From: [Actinobacillus] rossii
Lineage (GTDB): Bacteria > Pseudomonadota > Gammaproteobacteria > Enterobacterales > Pasteurellaceae
Direction: 5' to 3'
DNA: 64,000 nucleotides
Assembly (NCBI GenBank): GCA_900444965.1
Contig: UFRQ01000003.1
Span: 682,001-746,000 of the forward strand
Positions 9,016-20,015 of the stretch are shown one piece after another (the first letter of the stretch is position 1; each line of letters opens with the position of its first letter). The notes beneath the pieces are model-generated. The model searched no databases. It had not been told where the DNA came from and worked only from the letters and a program-made list of their open reading frames with translations. Both the position numbers and the translations under genes were made by a program.

Positions 9016-10890
9016 ATGCTATCAGCAAGTGCAAAAGTGAAAATCCAAAGTTTTGGACGTTTCCTATCAAACATGGTGATGCCGAATATCGGTGCATTCA
9101 TCGCGTGGGGCTTTATCACCGCGCTTTTCATCCCAACAGGTTGGTTGCCAAATGAACAATTGGCAAAACTTGTTGGTCCAATGATTACCTATTTATTACC
9201 ACTTTTAATTGGTTATACGGGTGGTAAATTAGTCGGTGGCGATCGTGGTGCGGTTGTGGGGGCGATTACGACAGCCGGTGTTATCGTGGGGACTGATATC
9301 CCAATGTTCTTAGGGGCAATGATTGCAGGTCCAACAGGTGGCTGGGCTATCAAACGTTTCGATAAATGGGCGGACGGCAAAATCAAAAGTGGTTTTGAGA
9401 TGTTAGTGAATAACTTCTCATCAGGCATCATTGGTATGATTTTAGCAATTTTGTTCTTCTGGATCGTAGGTCCTGCCGTAAAAGTCATTTCTAGTTGGTT
9501 AGCGGCTGGTGTTGATGTATTAGTTCAAAATCATTTATTGCCATTAACTTCTATCTTTGTTGAGCCAGCGAAAATCTTATTCTTAAATAATGCCATTAAC
9601 CACGGTATTTTCTCACCACTTGGTATTCAACAATCACAAGAATTTGGTCAATCTGTCTTCTTCTTAATTGAAGCAAATCCGGGTCCAGGGTTAGGTGTGT
9701 TACTTGCATATATGTTATTTGGTAAAGGTTCAGCAAAACAAACCTCAGGTGGTGCGGCGATTATCCACTTCTTTGGTGGTATCCACGAAATTTACTTCCC
9801 TTATGTATTAATGAATCCGCGTTTAATCCTTGCCGTGATCGCAGGTGGTGCAACAGGTGTATTTACGCTCGTGTTATTTAATGCAGGTTTACAAGCTCCT
9901 GCGTCACCAGGCTCAATTATTGCGGTATTAGCGATGACACCAAAAGCCTCTTATTTAGGCGTAATTGCGTCCGTGATTGCCTCTTGTGTGGTATCATTCT
10001 TAATTTCTTCATTCTTTGTTAAATTACAAAAAGAAGATAGTGCAGACAAATTAGAAGAAGCGCAAGCCGCGTCTAAAGCGATGAAAGGTGGTGCAAGTCA
10101 ACAACAGGTAACCGATTACAATGGCTTGAAAAAAATCTTTGTTTCTTGTGATGCGGGTATGGGTTCAAGTGCAATGGGTGCAAGTATGCTACGTAAGAAA
10201 GTGAACGATGCAGGCTTACCAATTGAAGTAGCAAACTGTGCGATCAACGATTTACCTGAAGACGCACATTTAGTGATTACACATCAAGACTTAACCTTAC
10301 GTGCGAAAAAACAAACACCAAATGCTATGCATTTATCATTAACGAATTTCTTAGATAACAAATTCTATGACAGTTTAGTGAATGATTTAAAAGTGAATTT
10401 TGATGAAAAAGCATCGATTACAGAACTTAAAGATAATGAGATTTCGGTGAATGGCACAACCTTTAGCTTGAAACCTGAACAAATCTTTTTAGGTTTGGAA
10501 GCAAGCGATAAATTTGAGGCGATCCGTTTTGCAGGAGAACAACTTGTTAAAGCCGGTTTTGTTCAACCAAGCTATGTGGATGCGATGTTTGAGCGTGAAA
10601 AATTGGTTTCAACCTACCTTGGTGAAGGTGTCGCTGTGCCACATGGCACAATTGAAGCCAAAGATGCGGTACTGAAAACTGGTGTCGTAGTATGCCAATA
10701 TCCAGCAGGCGTACGTTTTACGGACGATGAAGACGGTGTGGCTAAATTAGTGATTGGTATTGCGGCACGTAATAACGAGCATATCCAAGTGGTATCCGCG
10801 ATTACTAATGCATTAGATAGTGAAGAAGCTATTGCATCACTGACTTCAACCAATGATGTGAATAAAGTGCTTGAACTACTTAAAGCATAA
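9016..10890 (+). CDS. mtlA: Mannitol-specific PTS enzyme IICBA
   Basis: It imports and phosphorylates D-mannitol to mannitol 1-phosphate at the inner membrane. The 624-aa protein has all three domains. A membrane IIC domain (about 1-345, many hydrophobic segments) carries NPGPGLGVLLAYM and GGIHEIYFPYVLM. IIB has the phosphocysteine Cys378 in FVSCDAGMGSSAMGASM. IIA has the phosphohistidine His543 in VAVPHGTIEAKD. E. coli MtlA is 637 aa with Cys384 and His554. GGAG precedes the ATG. It heads mtlADR and lies behind three perfect CRP boxes, indicating strong catabolite control. An intra-operon hairpin separates it from mtlD. Confidence 0.97.
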   Translation: MLSASAKVKIQSFGRFLSNMVMPNIGAFIAWGFITALFIPTGWLPNEQLAKLVGPMITYLLPLLIGYTGGKLVGGDRGAVVGAITTAGVIVGTDIPMFLGAMIAGPTGGWAIKRFDKWADGKIKSGFEMLVNNFSSGIIGMILAILFFWIVGPAVKVISSWLAAGVDVLVQNHLLPLTSIFVEPAKILFLNNAINHGIFSPLGIQQSQEFGQSVFFLIEANPGPGLGVLLAYMLFGKGSAKQTSGGAAIIHFFGGIHEIYFPYVLMNPRLILAVIAGGATGVFTLVLFNAGLQAPASPGSIIAVLAMTPKASYLGVIASVIASCVVSFLISSFFVKLQKEDSADKLEEAQAASKAMKGGASQQQVTDYNGLKKIFVSCDAGMGSSAMGASMLRKKVNDAGLPIEVANCAINDLPEDAHLVITHQDLTLRAKKQTPNAMHLSLTNFLDNKFYDSLVNDLKVNFDEKASITELKDNEISVNGTTFSLKPEQIFLGLEASDKFEAIRFAGEQLVKAGFVQPSYVDAMFEREKLVSTYLGEGVAVPHGTIEAKDAVLKTGVVVCQYPAGVRFTDDEDGVAKLVIGIAARNNEHIQVVSAITNALDSEEAIASLTSTNDVNKVLELLKA

Positions 10891-10897
10891 CTCGTCG

Positions 10898-10922
10898 AGT
10901 GGGCTTGTTGGCCCACTTTTTT
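10898..10922 (+). terminator. Intra-operon hairpin between mtlA and mtlD
   Basis: AGTGGGC pairs with GCCCACT around a 6-nt loop and is followed by a run of T. It probably attenuates transcription into mtlD or stabilises mtlA mRNA. Confidence 0.7.
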
Positions 10923-10960
10923 ATTCATTAGTGAGATTTTAAACAAAAAAGGACAATAAA

Positions 10961-12106
10961 ATGAAAGCATTACATTTCGGCGCGGGTAACATTGGTCGAG
11001 GCTTTATTGGAAAATTATTAGCGGACAGTAACGTAGAAGTCATTTTTGCCGATGTGAATGAAAGCGTTATAAACTTGCTTAAAACTAACCGCACTTATGG
11101 TGTGAAAATTGTAGGCGATAGCGTGAATACGGTTGAACAAGTGAAAAATGTCACGGGAGTCAATTCCAAAGATGAAGCTGCAATCATTGCGTTATTTAAT
11201 GAAGTGGATTTAGTTACTACTGCTGTAGGCCCAAATGTGCTAAAAATTATTGCAAGTACAGTAGCAAAAGCGTTGGAATCGCGTTTAGCAAGTGGAAATA
11301 CGAAACCGTTAAATATTATTGCTTGTGAAAATATGGTGCGTGGTACAACTTTCTTAAAAGAGCAGGTTTTCACACATTTAAATCAAGCAATCAAAGATCA
11401 AGTCGAAACTCTAATTGGTTTTGTGGATAGCGCGGTTGACCGTATTGTGCCACCTGTGCAACCTGATGAGAATGCTCCATTATTGGTGACCGTGGAAGAA
11501 TTTAGCGAATGGATTGTGGATAAAACCCAGTTTAAAGGTGAAATTCCAGCCATTAAAGGGATGGAACAAACCGATAACTTAATGGCATTTGTTGAGCGTA
11601 AATTATTTACCTTAAATACAGGCCATGCAGTGACCTCTTATTATGGAAAATCAAAAGGTTATCAGTTTGTCAAAGAGAGTATCGAAGATGCAGATGTGAA
11701 AGCCTTTGTGAAATCAGTGATGCAGGAAAGCGGTGCGGTTTTGATTAAACGTTATGGTTTTGATCCGCAAGCTCACGCGGCTTATATTGAGAAAATCTTA
11801 AAACGTTTTGCGAATCCGTATTTGGTGGATGATGTGGATCGTGTGGGGCGTGAACCGTTGCGCAAATTAAGCTATAACGACCGTTTAATCAAACCATTAC
11901 GTGGAACCTTGGAGTATGGGCTGCCAAATGATAATTTAGTGCGTGCGATTGCAACGGCATTGAAATATCGTAATGAAAATGATCCGCAAGCTATCGAGCT
12001 CGCACAATCATTGGCAGATAATGGTGTAGTAGCAACAGTGAAAAAATACACAGAATTACAAGATAATTCCGTCATTGAGCGTATTGCGGCCGCTTATAAC
12101 GCATAA
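10961..12106 (+). CDS. mtlD: Mannitol-1-phosphate 5-dehydrogenase
   Basis: It oxidises mannitol 1-phosphate to fructose 6-phosphate with NAD+ in the cytoplasm. The 381-aa length matches the family (382 in E. coli). The Rossmann motif [17 protein letters not shown] opens the protein. ACENMVRGT and the polyol-dehydrogenase signature [16 protein letters not shown] (about 220-235) follow. It is 70 bp downstream of mtlA, with the mtlA-mtlD hairpin in the gap, and is followed by mtlR after an inverted USS pair. Confidence 0.97.
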   Translation: MKALHFGAGNIGRGFIGKLLADSNVEVIFADVNESVINLLKTNRTYGVKIVGDSVNTVEQVKNVTGVNSKDEAAIIALFNEVDLVTTAVGPNVLKIIASTVAKALESRLASGNTKPLNIIACENMVRGTTFLKEQVFTHLNQAIKDQVETLIGFVDSAVDRIVPPVQPDENAPLLVTVEEFSEWIVDKTQFKGEIPAIKGMEQTDNLMAFVERKLFTLNTGHAVTSYYGKSKGYQFVKESIEDADVKAFVKSVMQESGAVLIKRYGFDPQAHAAYIEKILKRFANPYLVDDVDRVGREPLRKLSYNDRLIKPLRGTLEYGLPNDNLVRAIATALKYRNENDPQAIELAQSLADNGVVATVKKYTELQDNSVIERIAAAYNA

Positions 12107-12114
12107 TTAACCCT

Positions 12115-12155
12115 AAAGTGCGGTTAAAAATAACGTCATTTTTAACTGCACTTTT
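12115..12155 (+). terminator. Inverted USS pair between mtlD and mtlR
   Basis: 12115-12131 and 12138-12154 pair over 17 bp with one mismatch and are followed by T residues. It probably reduces read-through into mtlR. Confidence 0.75.
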
Positions 12156-12183
12156 CCTATTTATTTTTACCAAGGGCTTTATT

Positions 12184-12699
12184 GTGGTATCTGAAGATCC
12201 AATCTATGAAAAACTCAATGACGCAGTGTCGATCCGCGGTTTCGTGACGGCAACCGTGGCATTGTTTGATGACGCGGTTGATTTGCTGATCAATAAAATC
12301 TTTCGTAAAAATGATTTTGCGGTAAAGTCTGTCGTTGAGAGTCTTTTTGAAACATCAGGGCCATTAGCCGCATTAAGCATTCGTTTAAAAGTTTTGCTTG
12401 GACTGGGCGTGATTTCTAATGAAGTATTTGAAGATATTACTGCGTTTCTTCAGCTAAAAGAGCAGCTTAATAATGACGTGGACGAACATCATTTTGCTGA
12501 TGAATTAATTTTAAGTTTTGCGCATGAGCTGCAGTTGTTTAGAGACAAAGATTTATTGCCCAAAGAGGAGATCATCATCGATCTTTCTACGTTGGTTGGA
12601 AAAATGAAACAACAACGTAAAGAGAATTTGGTCCGTTCTTGCTTAATTCTAACAGTAACTGAAATTTGCCGGCAGTTATCCGTTGAAAGTCCGTTGTAA
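12184..12699 (+). CDS. mtlR: Mannitol operon repressor MtlR
   Basis: This MtlR-family regulator represses mtl expression in enterobacteria. Recognisable stretches include IRGFVTATVALFDDAVDLLINKIFRK and AALSIRLKVLLGLGV, close in pattern to E. coli MtlR. The frame is open from an ATG at 12118, but that start lies inside the mtlD-mtlR USS hairpin and would encode a spurious hydrophobic leader (FLTALFLFIF). A GTG at 12184, with AGG about 8 nt upstream, gives 171 aa and a sensible N-terminus (VSEDPIYEKL). The start remains uncertain. The family lacks an obvious classical helix-turn-helix, and this copy shows none either. Confidence 0.85.
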   Translation: MVSEDPIYEKLNDAVSIRGFVTATVALFDDAVDLLINKIFRKNDFAVKSVVESLFETSGPLAALSIRLKVLLGLGVISNEVFEDITAFLQLKEQLNNDVDEHHFADELILSFAHELQLFRDKDLLPKEEIIIDLSTLVGKMKQQRKENLVRSCLILTVTEICRQLSVESPL

Positions 12700-12742
12700 G
12701 TAAAAGTGCGGTCATAAAAACAACATTTTAATCAATAAAAAC

Positions 12743-12770
12743 TTGCAATTCGCTGTAAGATGAGTATAAT
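12743..12770 (+). promoter_or_regulatory. Promoter of the S10 ribosomal operon
   Basis: TTGCAA (12743-12748), a 16-bp spacer and a perfect TATAAT (12765-12770). Predicted transcription starts near 12777, leaving a leader of about 180 nt before rpsJ. Confidence 0.8.
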
Positions 12771-12776
12771 TTGCAA

Positions 12777-13268
<492 letters not shown>

Positions 13269-13284
13269 TTAAGAGGTTATTACA

Positions 13285-13911
13285 ATGATTGGTTTAGTCG
13301 GTCGTAAAGTTGGTATGACCCGCGTTTTCACTGAAGACGGCGTGTCAATTCCAGTTACCGTTATCGAAATCGAAGCCAACCGCGTAACTCAAGTTAAAAC
13401 TCTTGAAAACGATGGCTATACTGCAGTTCAAGTTACAACTGGTTCTAAAAAAGCAAGTCGTGTAACTAAGCCTGAAGCTGGTCATTTCGTGAAAGCAGGT
13501 GTTGAAGCTGGTCGCGGTTTATGGGAATTTCGTACTGAAGGTGAAGAATTCACTTTAGGTCAAGAAATTAATGTTGACATCTTTGCAGATGTTAAAAAAG
13601 TTGATGTTACTGGTACTTCTAAAGGTAAAGGTTTCCAAGGTGGTGTTAAACGTTGGAATTTCCGTACTCAAGATGCTACACATGGTAACTCTTTATCACA
13701 TCGTGTACTTGGTTCTATTGGTCAAAACCAAACTCCAGGTCGTGTGTTTAAAGGTAAAAAAATGGCTGGACACTTAGGTGCTGAACGTGTAACTGTTCAA
13801 TCACTTGAAGTTGTTCGTGTTGATGTTGAGCGTAAATTATTATTAGTGAAAGGTGCTGTTCCAGGCGCAACTAATAGTGATGTTATCGTGAAACCAGCAG
13901 TTAAAGCGTAA
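13285..13911 (+). CDS. rplC: 50S ribosomal protein L3
   Basis: L3 is an early-assembly 23S rRNA-binding protein near the peptidyl-transferase centre. It has 208 aa. The N-terminus [18 protein letters not shown] and the W-loop region GGVKRWNF...[21 protein letters not shown] (with the Gln near residue 150 that is methylated in E. coli) are present. It is second in the operon with AGAGG before its ATG. Confidence 0.98.
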   Translation: MIGLVGRKVGMTRVFTEDGVSIPVTVIEIEANRVTQVKTLENDGYTAVQVTTGSKKASRVTKPEAGHFVKAGVEAGRGLWEFRTEGEEFTLGQEINVDIFADVKKVDVTGTSKGKGFQGGVKRWNFRTQDATHGNSLSHRVLGSIGQNQTPGRVFKGKKMAGHLGAERVTVQSLEVVRVDVERKLLLVKGAVPGATNSDVIVKPAVKA

Positions 13912-13926
13912 GTCTAGGAGATAGAG

Positions 13927-14529
13927 ATGGAATTACAAGTTGTAGGTGCAAATGCACTAACTGTTTCTGAAACTACCTTCGGACGTGAGTTTAACGAAGC
14001 GTTAATCCACCAAGTAGTTGTTGCTTATGCAGCAGGTGCTCGTCAAGGTTCACGTGCTCAAAAAACTCGTGCTGAAGTGTCTGGTTCAGGTAAAAAACCT
14101 TGGCGTCAAAAAGGTACAGGCCGTGCGCGTTCTGGTGATATCAAATCACCAATCTGGCGTTCAGGTGGTATTACTTTTGCTGCGAAACCACAAGATCACA
14201 GCCAAAAAGTAAACAAAAAAATGTACCGTGGTGCAATTAAAAGCATTCTTTCTGAATTAGTTCGTCAAGACCGTTTAGTGGTTGTTGAGAAATTCGAAAT
14301 TGACGCACCAAAAACTAAAGTATTAGCACAAAAATTAAAAGATATGGCGTTAAATGACGCTCTTATCATCACTGCAAGTTTAGATGAAAATCTATTCTTA
14401 GCTGCACGTAACTTATATAAAGTTGATGTACGTGATGTGCAAGGTATCGACCCAGTGAGCTTAATTGCTTTCGATAAAGTGGTTGTTACTGTTGATGCAG
14501 TGAAACAAATTGAGGAGATGTTAGCGTGA
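13927..14529 (+). CDS. rplD: 50S ribosomal protein L4
   Basis: L4 binds 23S rRNA domain I and its long loop lines the exit tunnel. In gammaproteobacteria it represses its own operon through the leader. It has 200 aa (201 in E. coli). The basic loop [24 protein letters not shown] is intact. Its stop codon overlaps the rplW start by 4 nt, so translation is probably coupled. Confidence 0.98.
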   Translation: MELQVVGANALTVSETTFGREFNEALIHQVVVAYAAGARQGSRAQKTRAEVSGSGKKPWRQKGTGRARSGDIKSPIWRSGGITFAAKPQDHSQKVNKKMYRGAIKSILSELVRQDRLVVVEKFEIDAPKTKVLAQKLKDMALNDALIITASLDENLFLAARNLYKVDVRDVQGIDPVSLIAFDKVVVTVDAVKQIEEMLA

Positions 14530-14831
14530 TTCAACAAGAACGTTTGCTAAAAGTGCTTAAAGCACCACATATCTCTGAGAAAGCAACTAACAACGCAGAG
14601 AGCTCAAATACGATCGTATTCAAAGTTGCATTAGATGCAAACAAAGTTGAAATTGCTAACGCAGTTGAACAACTTTTTGAAGTGAAAGTAGATTCAGTTC
14701 GTACAGTTGTTGTTAAAGGTAAAACCAAACGCCGCGGTAATAAAATGGGTCGCCGCAGTGACTGGAAAAAAGCTTATGTTACTCTTCAAGAAGGTCAATC
14801 ACTTGACTTCGTTGAAGGTGCAGCAGAGTAA
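14526..14831 (+). CDS. rplW: 50S ribosomal protein L23
   Basis: L23 lies at the exit-tunnel rim and docks trigger factor and SRP. It has 101 aa. It starts with GTG, overlapping the rplD stop (GTGA), and the protein begins [20 protein letters not shown], matching the family; GAGGAG lies upstream within rplD. Loop residues [20 protein letters not shown] are typical. Confidence 0.97.
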   Translation: MIQQERLLKVLKAPHISEKATNNAESSNTIVFKVALDANKVEIANAVEQLFEVKVDSVRTVVVKGKTKRRGNKMGRRSDWKKAYVTLQEGQSLDFVEGAAE

Positions 14832-14851
14832 TTACGGAGGAATAAAGAATT

Positions 14852-15673
14852 ATGGCTATCGTTAAATGTAAGCCGACCTCCGCTGGTCGTCGTCACGTTG
14901 TTAAAATCGTGAACCCTGAATTACACAAGGGCAAACCTTACGCACCATTATTAGATACTAAATCTAAAACTGGTGGTCGTAATAATTTAGGACGTATCAC
15001 TACTCGTCATATCGGTGGTGGTCATAAACAACATTACCGTTTAATCGATTTCAAACGTAACAAGTTAGATATCCCAGCGGTTGTTGAGCGTCTTGAATAT
15101 GATCCAAATCGTTCTGCAAATATTGCTTTAGTGCTTTATAAAGATGGTGAACGCCGTTATATCTTAGCACCTAAAGGCCTATCTGTAGGCGATCAAATCC
15201 AAGCTGGTGCAAACTCGCCAATTAAAGTTGGTAACTCTTTACCAATGCGTAACATCCCAGTTGGTTCGACTGTACATAACGTTGAATTAAAACCAGGTAA
15301 AGGCGGTCAAATCGCTCGTTCTGCTGGTGCGTATGTACAAATCATCGCTCGTGAAGGTAACTATGTTACTTTACGTTTACGTTCAGGCGAAATGCGTAAA
15401 GTATTAGCTGAGTGCGTTGCTACTATTGGTGAAGTAGGTAACTCTGAACACATGTTGCGTGTACTAGGTAAAGCTGGTGCAAGCCGTTGGAGAGGTATCC
15501 GTCCTACAGTTCGTGGTACAGCAATGAACCCAGTAGATCACCCGCACGGTGGTGGTGAAGGTCGTAACTTTGGTAAACACCCAGTAACTCCTTGGGGCGT
15601 TCAAACTAAAGGTAAGAAAACTCGTCACAACAAACGTACTGATAAATACATCGTACGTCGTCGTGGCAAATAA
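14852..15673 (+). CDS. rplB: 50S ribosomal protein L2
   Basis: L2 is essential for subunit association and the peptidyl-transferase centre. It has 273 aa, as in E. coli. The C-terminal signature [19 protein letters not shown], including the conserved His of the HPHGGGEG motif, is intact, as are [12 protein letters not shown] and the basic C-terminus. ACGGAGG precedes the start. Confidence 0.98.
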   Translation: MAIVKCKPTSAGRRHVVKIVNPELHKGKPYAPLLDTKSKTGGRNNLGRITTRHIGGGHKQHYRLIDFKRNKLDIPAVVERLEYDPNRSANIALVLYKDGERRYILAPKGLSVGDQIQAGANSPIKVGNSLPMRNIPVGSTVHNVELKPGKGGQIARSAGAYVQIIAREGNYVTLRLRSGEMRKVLAECVATIGEVGNSEHMLRVLGKAGASRWRGIRPTVRGTAMNPVDHPHGGGEGRNFGKHPVTPWGVQTKGKKTRHNKRTDKYIVRRRGK

Positions 15674-15682
15674 TAGATTTAA

Positions 15683-15973
<291 letters not shown>

Positions 15974-15984
15974 GAGGTAAATAG

Positions 15985-16317
<333 letters not shown>

Positions 16318-16337
16318 TCGTAGAGGAATAACAGAAA

Positions 16338-17045
16338 ATGGGTCAAAAAGTCCATCCACATGGTATTCGCCTTGGTATTGTTAAGCCTTGGAGCTCTACA
16401 TGGTTTGCGAATACACAAGATTTCGCTGATAATTTAGACGGCGATTTTAAAGTACGTAAATTCTTGAACAAAGAATTAGCGAACGCTTCAGTTTCACGTA
16501 TCACTATTGAACGTCCGGCTAAAAGCATTCGCGTTACAATCCACACAGCGCGCCCAGGTATCGTTATCGGTAAAAAAGGCGAAGATGTTGAAAAATTACG
16601 CAACGCAGTAGCGGCAATCGCAGGCGTTCCAGCGCAAATCAACATTGCTGAAGTGAAAAAACCTGAATTAGATGCAAAATTAGTTGCAGATAGTATCGCT
16701 TCACAATTAGAACGTCGTGTTATGTTCCGTCGCGCGATGAAACGTGCAGTACAAAATGCGATGAAACTTGGTGCGAAAGGTATCAAAGTTGAAGTAAGCG
16801 GTCGTTTAGGTGGTGCAGAAATTGCACGTTCTGAATGGTATCGTGAAGGTCGCGTTCCATTACATACGTTACGTGCGGACATCGATTATAACACTGCAGA
16901 AGCACATACGACATACGGCGTAATCGGCGTTAAAGTATGGATCTTCAAAGGTGAGATTCTTGGTGGTATGGCTGCAATTGCACAACAACCAGAACAACAA
17001 CCGGCTGCGCCTAAAAAGGCACCACGCGGCAAAGGTCGTAAGTAA
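16338..17045 (+). CDS. rpsC: 30S ribosomal protein S3
   Basis: S3 forms part of the mRNA entry channel. It has 235 aa (233 in E. coli). The KH domain with [13 protein letters not shown] and the C-terminal [30 protein letters not shown] motif are intact. The tail is rich in Gln, Pro, Ala and Lys. Confidence 0.98.
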   Translation: MGQKVHPHGIRLGIVKPWSSTWFANTQDFADNLDGDFKVRKFLNKELANASVSRITIERPAKSIRVTIHTARPGIVIGKKGEDVEKLRNAVAAIAGVPAQINIAEVKKPELDAKLVADSIASQLERRVMFRRAMKRAVQNAMKLGAKGIKVEVSGRLGGAEIARSEWYREGRVPLHTLRADIDYNTAEAHTTYGVIGVKVWIFKGEILGGMAAIAQQPEQQPAAPKKAPRGKGRK

Positions 17046-17058
17046 GGAGAACTGCTAG

Positions 17059-17468
<410 letters not shown>

Positions 17469-17469
<1 letters not shown>

Positions 17470-17660
17470 TGAAAGCTCAAGAACTACGTAACAAAAATGT
17501 TGAAGAGCTGAATGCTGAGTTAGCAAACCTTTTAGGTGAGCAATTCAAATTGCGTATGCAAGCAGCCACCGGTCAGCTTCAACAAACCCACCAGTTGAAA
17601 CAAGTGCGTCGTAGTATTGCACAAGTAAAAACTGTATTAAACCAAAAGGCGGGTGAGTAA
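17469..17660 (+). CDS. rpmC: 50S ribosomal protein L29
   Basis: L29 is a small helical protein near the exit tunnel next to L23. It has 63 aa. [22 protein letters not shown] followed by the [14 protein letters not shown] helix is typical. It overlaps rplP and rpsQ by one base each, so translation is coupled. Confidence 0.97.
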
Positions 17661-17917
17661 TGACTGATAAAATTCGTACTGTTCAAGGTCGTGTAATTAG
17701 CGATAAAATGGATAAATCTTTCACAATCGCAATCGAGCGTAAAGTGAAACACCCACTTTTAGGTAAATTTATCCGTCGTACAACTAAATTACACGTTCAC
17801 GATGAGAACAACGAAGCTAAACAAGGTGATGTAGTTGAAATTAAGGAATGTCGTCCTGTTTCAAAAACTAAATCTTGGACTTTAGTTCGTGTAGTAGAAA
17901 AAGCAACTGTTGCTTAA
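17660..17917 (+). CDS. rpsQ: 30S ribosomal protein S17
   Basis: S17 is a primary 16S rRNA-binding OB-fold protein. It has 85 aa. [22 protein letters not shown] and [18 protein letters not shown] are diagnostic. It is the last gene before a strong terminator, as at the end of the E. coli S10 operon; the spc operon does not follow here, since rluD converges instead. Confidence 0.98.
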   Translation: MTDKIRTVQGRVISDKMDKSFTIAIERKVKHPLLGKFIRRTTKLHVHDENNEAKQGDVVEIKECRPVSKTKSWTLVRVVEKATVA

Positions 17918-17932
17918 TCTCTACAGCTAAAT

Positions 17933-17966
17933 AAAGCCCTAGCAGCAATGCTAGGGCTTTTTTTTT
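17933..17966 (+). terminator. Terminator of the S10 operon
   Basis: AAAGCCCTAGCA pairs perfectly over 12 bp with TGCTAGGGCTTT around a GCAA tetraloop, followed by a T-run. Confidence 0.95.
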
Positions 17967-18006
17967 GTGTTCGGTTGATAGAAATAATGGATGAGATAAA
18001 AGACAA

Positions 18007-18035
18007 AAAAGTGCGGTAAAATTCACCGCACTTTT
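18007..18035 (-). terminator. Terminator of rluD (inverted USS pair)
   Basis: AAAAGTGCGGT and ACCGCACTTTT form an 11-bp stem around a short loop just 3' of rluD. It is bidirectional in composition. Confidence 0.8.
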
Positions 18036-18052
18036 GTGCTTATTTCATATTC

Positions 18053-19027
18053 TTAGTAATCCAAATCATCTTTATGCAACTGATAATCTTCTTTCAGTGC
18101 TGCAATCAATTCGACAAAATCATCTGGTAATGGTGCGTACCATTCCATCAATTCCCCTGTAATTGGATGTTCTAAACGTAGCATAATGGCGTGTAATGCT
18201 TGGCGTTGGAAATTACGTAATACTTCAGCAAAATGTTCCGTAGCATTTTTCGGGGGGCGAGGTCGTCCGCCATAGGTTTGATCACCCAGCAATGGATGGG
18301 CAATATGTGCCATATGGACGCGAATTTGGTGTGTGCGCCCAGTTTCTAGGCGTAAACGTAAACGGGTGTAGTTACGGAAATGCTCCATAATACGATAGTG
18401 AGTCACCGCAGGTTTCCCCATTGGATGAACAGCCATAGCCGTACGTTTTGTTGGATGACGTGCCATTGGTTCATCGACTTTCCCACCTTTGGTCATTACA
18501 CCAAAGGCCACAGCTTCATATTCGCGTGTAATTTTACGTTTTTGTAAATCACGAACTAATTGGGTTTGTGCCGGAATCGTTTTTGCAACAACCATTAGCC
18601 CAGTCGTATCTTTATCTAAACGATGAACAATTCCGGCGCGTGGCACTTCCGCAATGGGTGGATAATGATAAAGCAGAGCATTTAATACTGTACCACTTGG
18701 ATTACCTGCACCAGGGTGAACGACGAAATCTTTGGGTTTGTTGATAACTAAAATATGCTCATCTTCATAAACAATATTTAATGGTAAATTCTCAGGTTCA
18801 AAATGGGTTTCATCTTCTACTTCTACAATAATTTCAACTTGTTCTCCACCCAATACTTTTGTGCGTGGTACATTTAGTACTTGTCCGTTGACGAATACAA
18901 GATCTTGTTCTATCCAAGTTTTTAAACGTGAACGAGAATAGTCTGGGAACAACTCGGCAAGAGTTTGGTCTAACCGTTGTCCCATTTGTTCAGGCTGAAT
19001 TTCAGCCGAAAGGGTAATTTGAGCCAT
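18053..19027 (-). CDS. rluD: 23S rRNA pseudouridine(1911/1915/1917) synthase
   Basis: It makes pseudouridines in helix 69 of 23S rRNA. It has 324 aa (326 in E. coli). An N-terminal S4-like RNA-binding domain (SRSRLKTWIEQDLVFVNGQ) precedes the catalytic domain with the RluA-family motif GIVHRLDKDTTGLMVVAKT, which holds the catalytic Asp, and the GRTHQIRVHMAHIAHPLLGD block. It is divergent from bamD, the same neighbour as in E. coli and H. influenzae, where this gene pair is conserved. Confidence 0.96.
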   Translation of the reverse strand: MAQITLSAEIQPEQMGQRLDQTLAELFPDYSRSRLKTWIEQDLVFVNGQVLNVPRTKVLGGEQVEIIVEVEDETHFEPENLPLNIVYEDEHILVINKPKDFVVHPGAGNPSGTVLNALLYHYPPIAEVPRAGIVHRLDKDTTGLMVVAKTIPAQTQLVRDLQKRKITREYEAVAFGVMTKGGKVDEPMARHPTKRTAMAVHPMGKPAVTHYRIMEHFRNYTRLRLRLETGRTHQIRVHMAHIAHPLLGDQTYGGRPRPPKNATEHFAEVLRNFQRQALHAIMLRLEHPITGELMEWYAPLPDDFVELIAALKEDYQLHKDDLDY

Positions 19028-19125
19028 AAATAGTAAAAAATCCGTGATTTAATGAATAATGTTCTATAAAATACGGTAAATATTGTAACTCAATAGCACA
19101 TTTTTAGATAGAAAAGGATAAGGTT

Positions 19126-19953
19126 ATGCGTAAATTAAAATCGCTTGTGTTCGTGACGTTAGCAGCACTGGCTGTAACGGCTTGTTCAAACAGTAGTAAT
19201 GAAGTCGAACAAGCTTCTGAACAAGAGCTTTTTGCGATTGGTCAACAGCATTTACAAGATGCCGATTATTCTGATGCAACGCGTTACTTGAAAGCTGTTG
19301 ATACGCGTTTCCCGGGTGGTACTTATAGCGAGCAAGCTCAACTAAATTTGATTTATGTCTCTTATAAAACGCAAGATTATACTACGGCATTAGTCACTGC
19401 CGACCGTTTCTTACAACAGCATCAAAACAGCCCATATACTGACTACGTACTCTATATGGCCGCATTAACAAATATGTCTATGGGAGATAATTATTTGCAA
19501 GACTTGTTTGGTATTGACCGTTCAACACGTGAAACCACATCTATGAAAACGGCGTTTAGTAATTTCCAAACTTTAGTGCAGCATTTCCCTAATAGTCAAT
19601 ATACACCTGATGCGTTAACGCGTATGGCTTATATCAAAGACCGTTTAGCGCGTCATGAATTAGAAATTGCAAAATTCTATGCAAAACGTAAAGCATGGGT
19701 TGCCGTATCAAATCGCGTGACGGATATGTTACGCTTATATCCAGATACTTATGCAACGCTTGAAGCATTGCCGTTAATGCAAGAAGCTTATCATGAAATG
19801 GGATTAACTCAGCTTGAACAGCAAGCAGCGACATTAGTAGAAGCGAATGAAGGTAAAACAATTAAAGAAGCGGATAAACCAGATGAGCCATTCTTGAGTT
19901 TGCCATCATGGCTCAAATTCGGTAGTGATGATGCAAAGAAAGCGACAGAATAA
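19126..19953 (+). CDS. bamD: Outer-membrane assembly lipoprotein BamD
   Basis: BamD is an essential lipoprotein of the BAM complex that recruits beta-barrel precursors. The N-terminus is a lipoprotein signal with lipobox LAVTAC (Cys20, then Ser-Asn, compatible with outer-membrane sorting). TPR-like repeats follow (for example ATRYLKAVDTRFPGGTYSEQAQL and QTLVQHFPNSQYTPDA). At 275 aa it is slightly longer than E. coli BamD (245). An AAGGATAAGG Shine-Dalgarno lies upstream. It ends in a strong bidirectional terminator shared with the converging GT4 gene. Confidence 0.95.
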   Translation: MRKLKSLVFVTLAALAVTACSNSSNEVEQASEQELFAIGQQHLQDADYSDATRYLKAVDTRFPGGTYSEQAQLNLIYVSYKTQDYTTALVTADRFLQQHQNSPYTDYVLYMAALTNMSMGDNYLQDLFGIDRSTRETTSMKTAFSNFQTLVQHFPNSQYTPDALTRMAYIKDRLARHELEIAKFYAKRKAWVAVSNRVTDMLRLYPDTYATLEALPLMQEAYHEMGLTQLEQQAATLVEANEGKTIKEADKPDEPFLSLPSWLKFGSDDAKKATE

Positions 19954-19962
19954 TGTAATATA

Positions 19963-19997
19963 AAAAATGCCCAAACTATGATGGTTTGGGCATTTTT
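19963..19997. terminator. Bidirectional terminator between bamD and GT4 gene
   Basis: 19963-19976 and 19984-19997 form a perfect 14-bp stem (AAAAATGCCCAAAC and its complement) with a 7-nt loop and A/T flanks that serve both strands. Confidence 0.92.
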
Positions 19998-20015
19998 CTG
20001 AGAGAAAAATAGGAT

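Noticed and set aside
16343..16882. 179-aa open frame on the minus strand
   Set aside because: It lies wholly antisense to rpsC; codon bias of the ribosomal gene keeps the opposite frame open.
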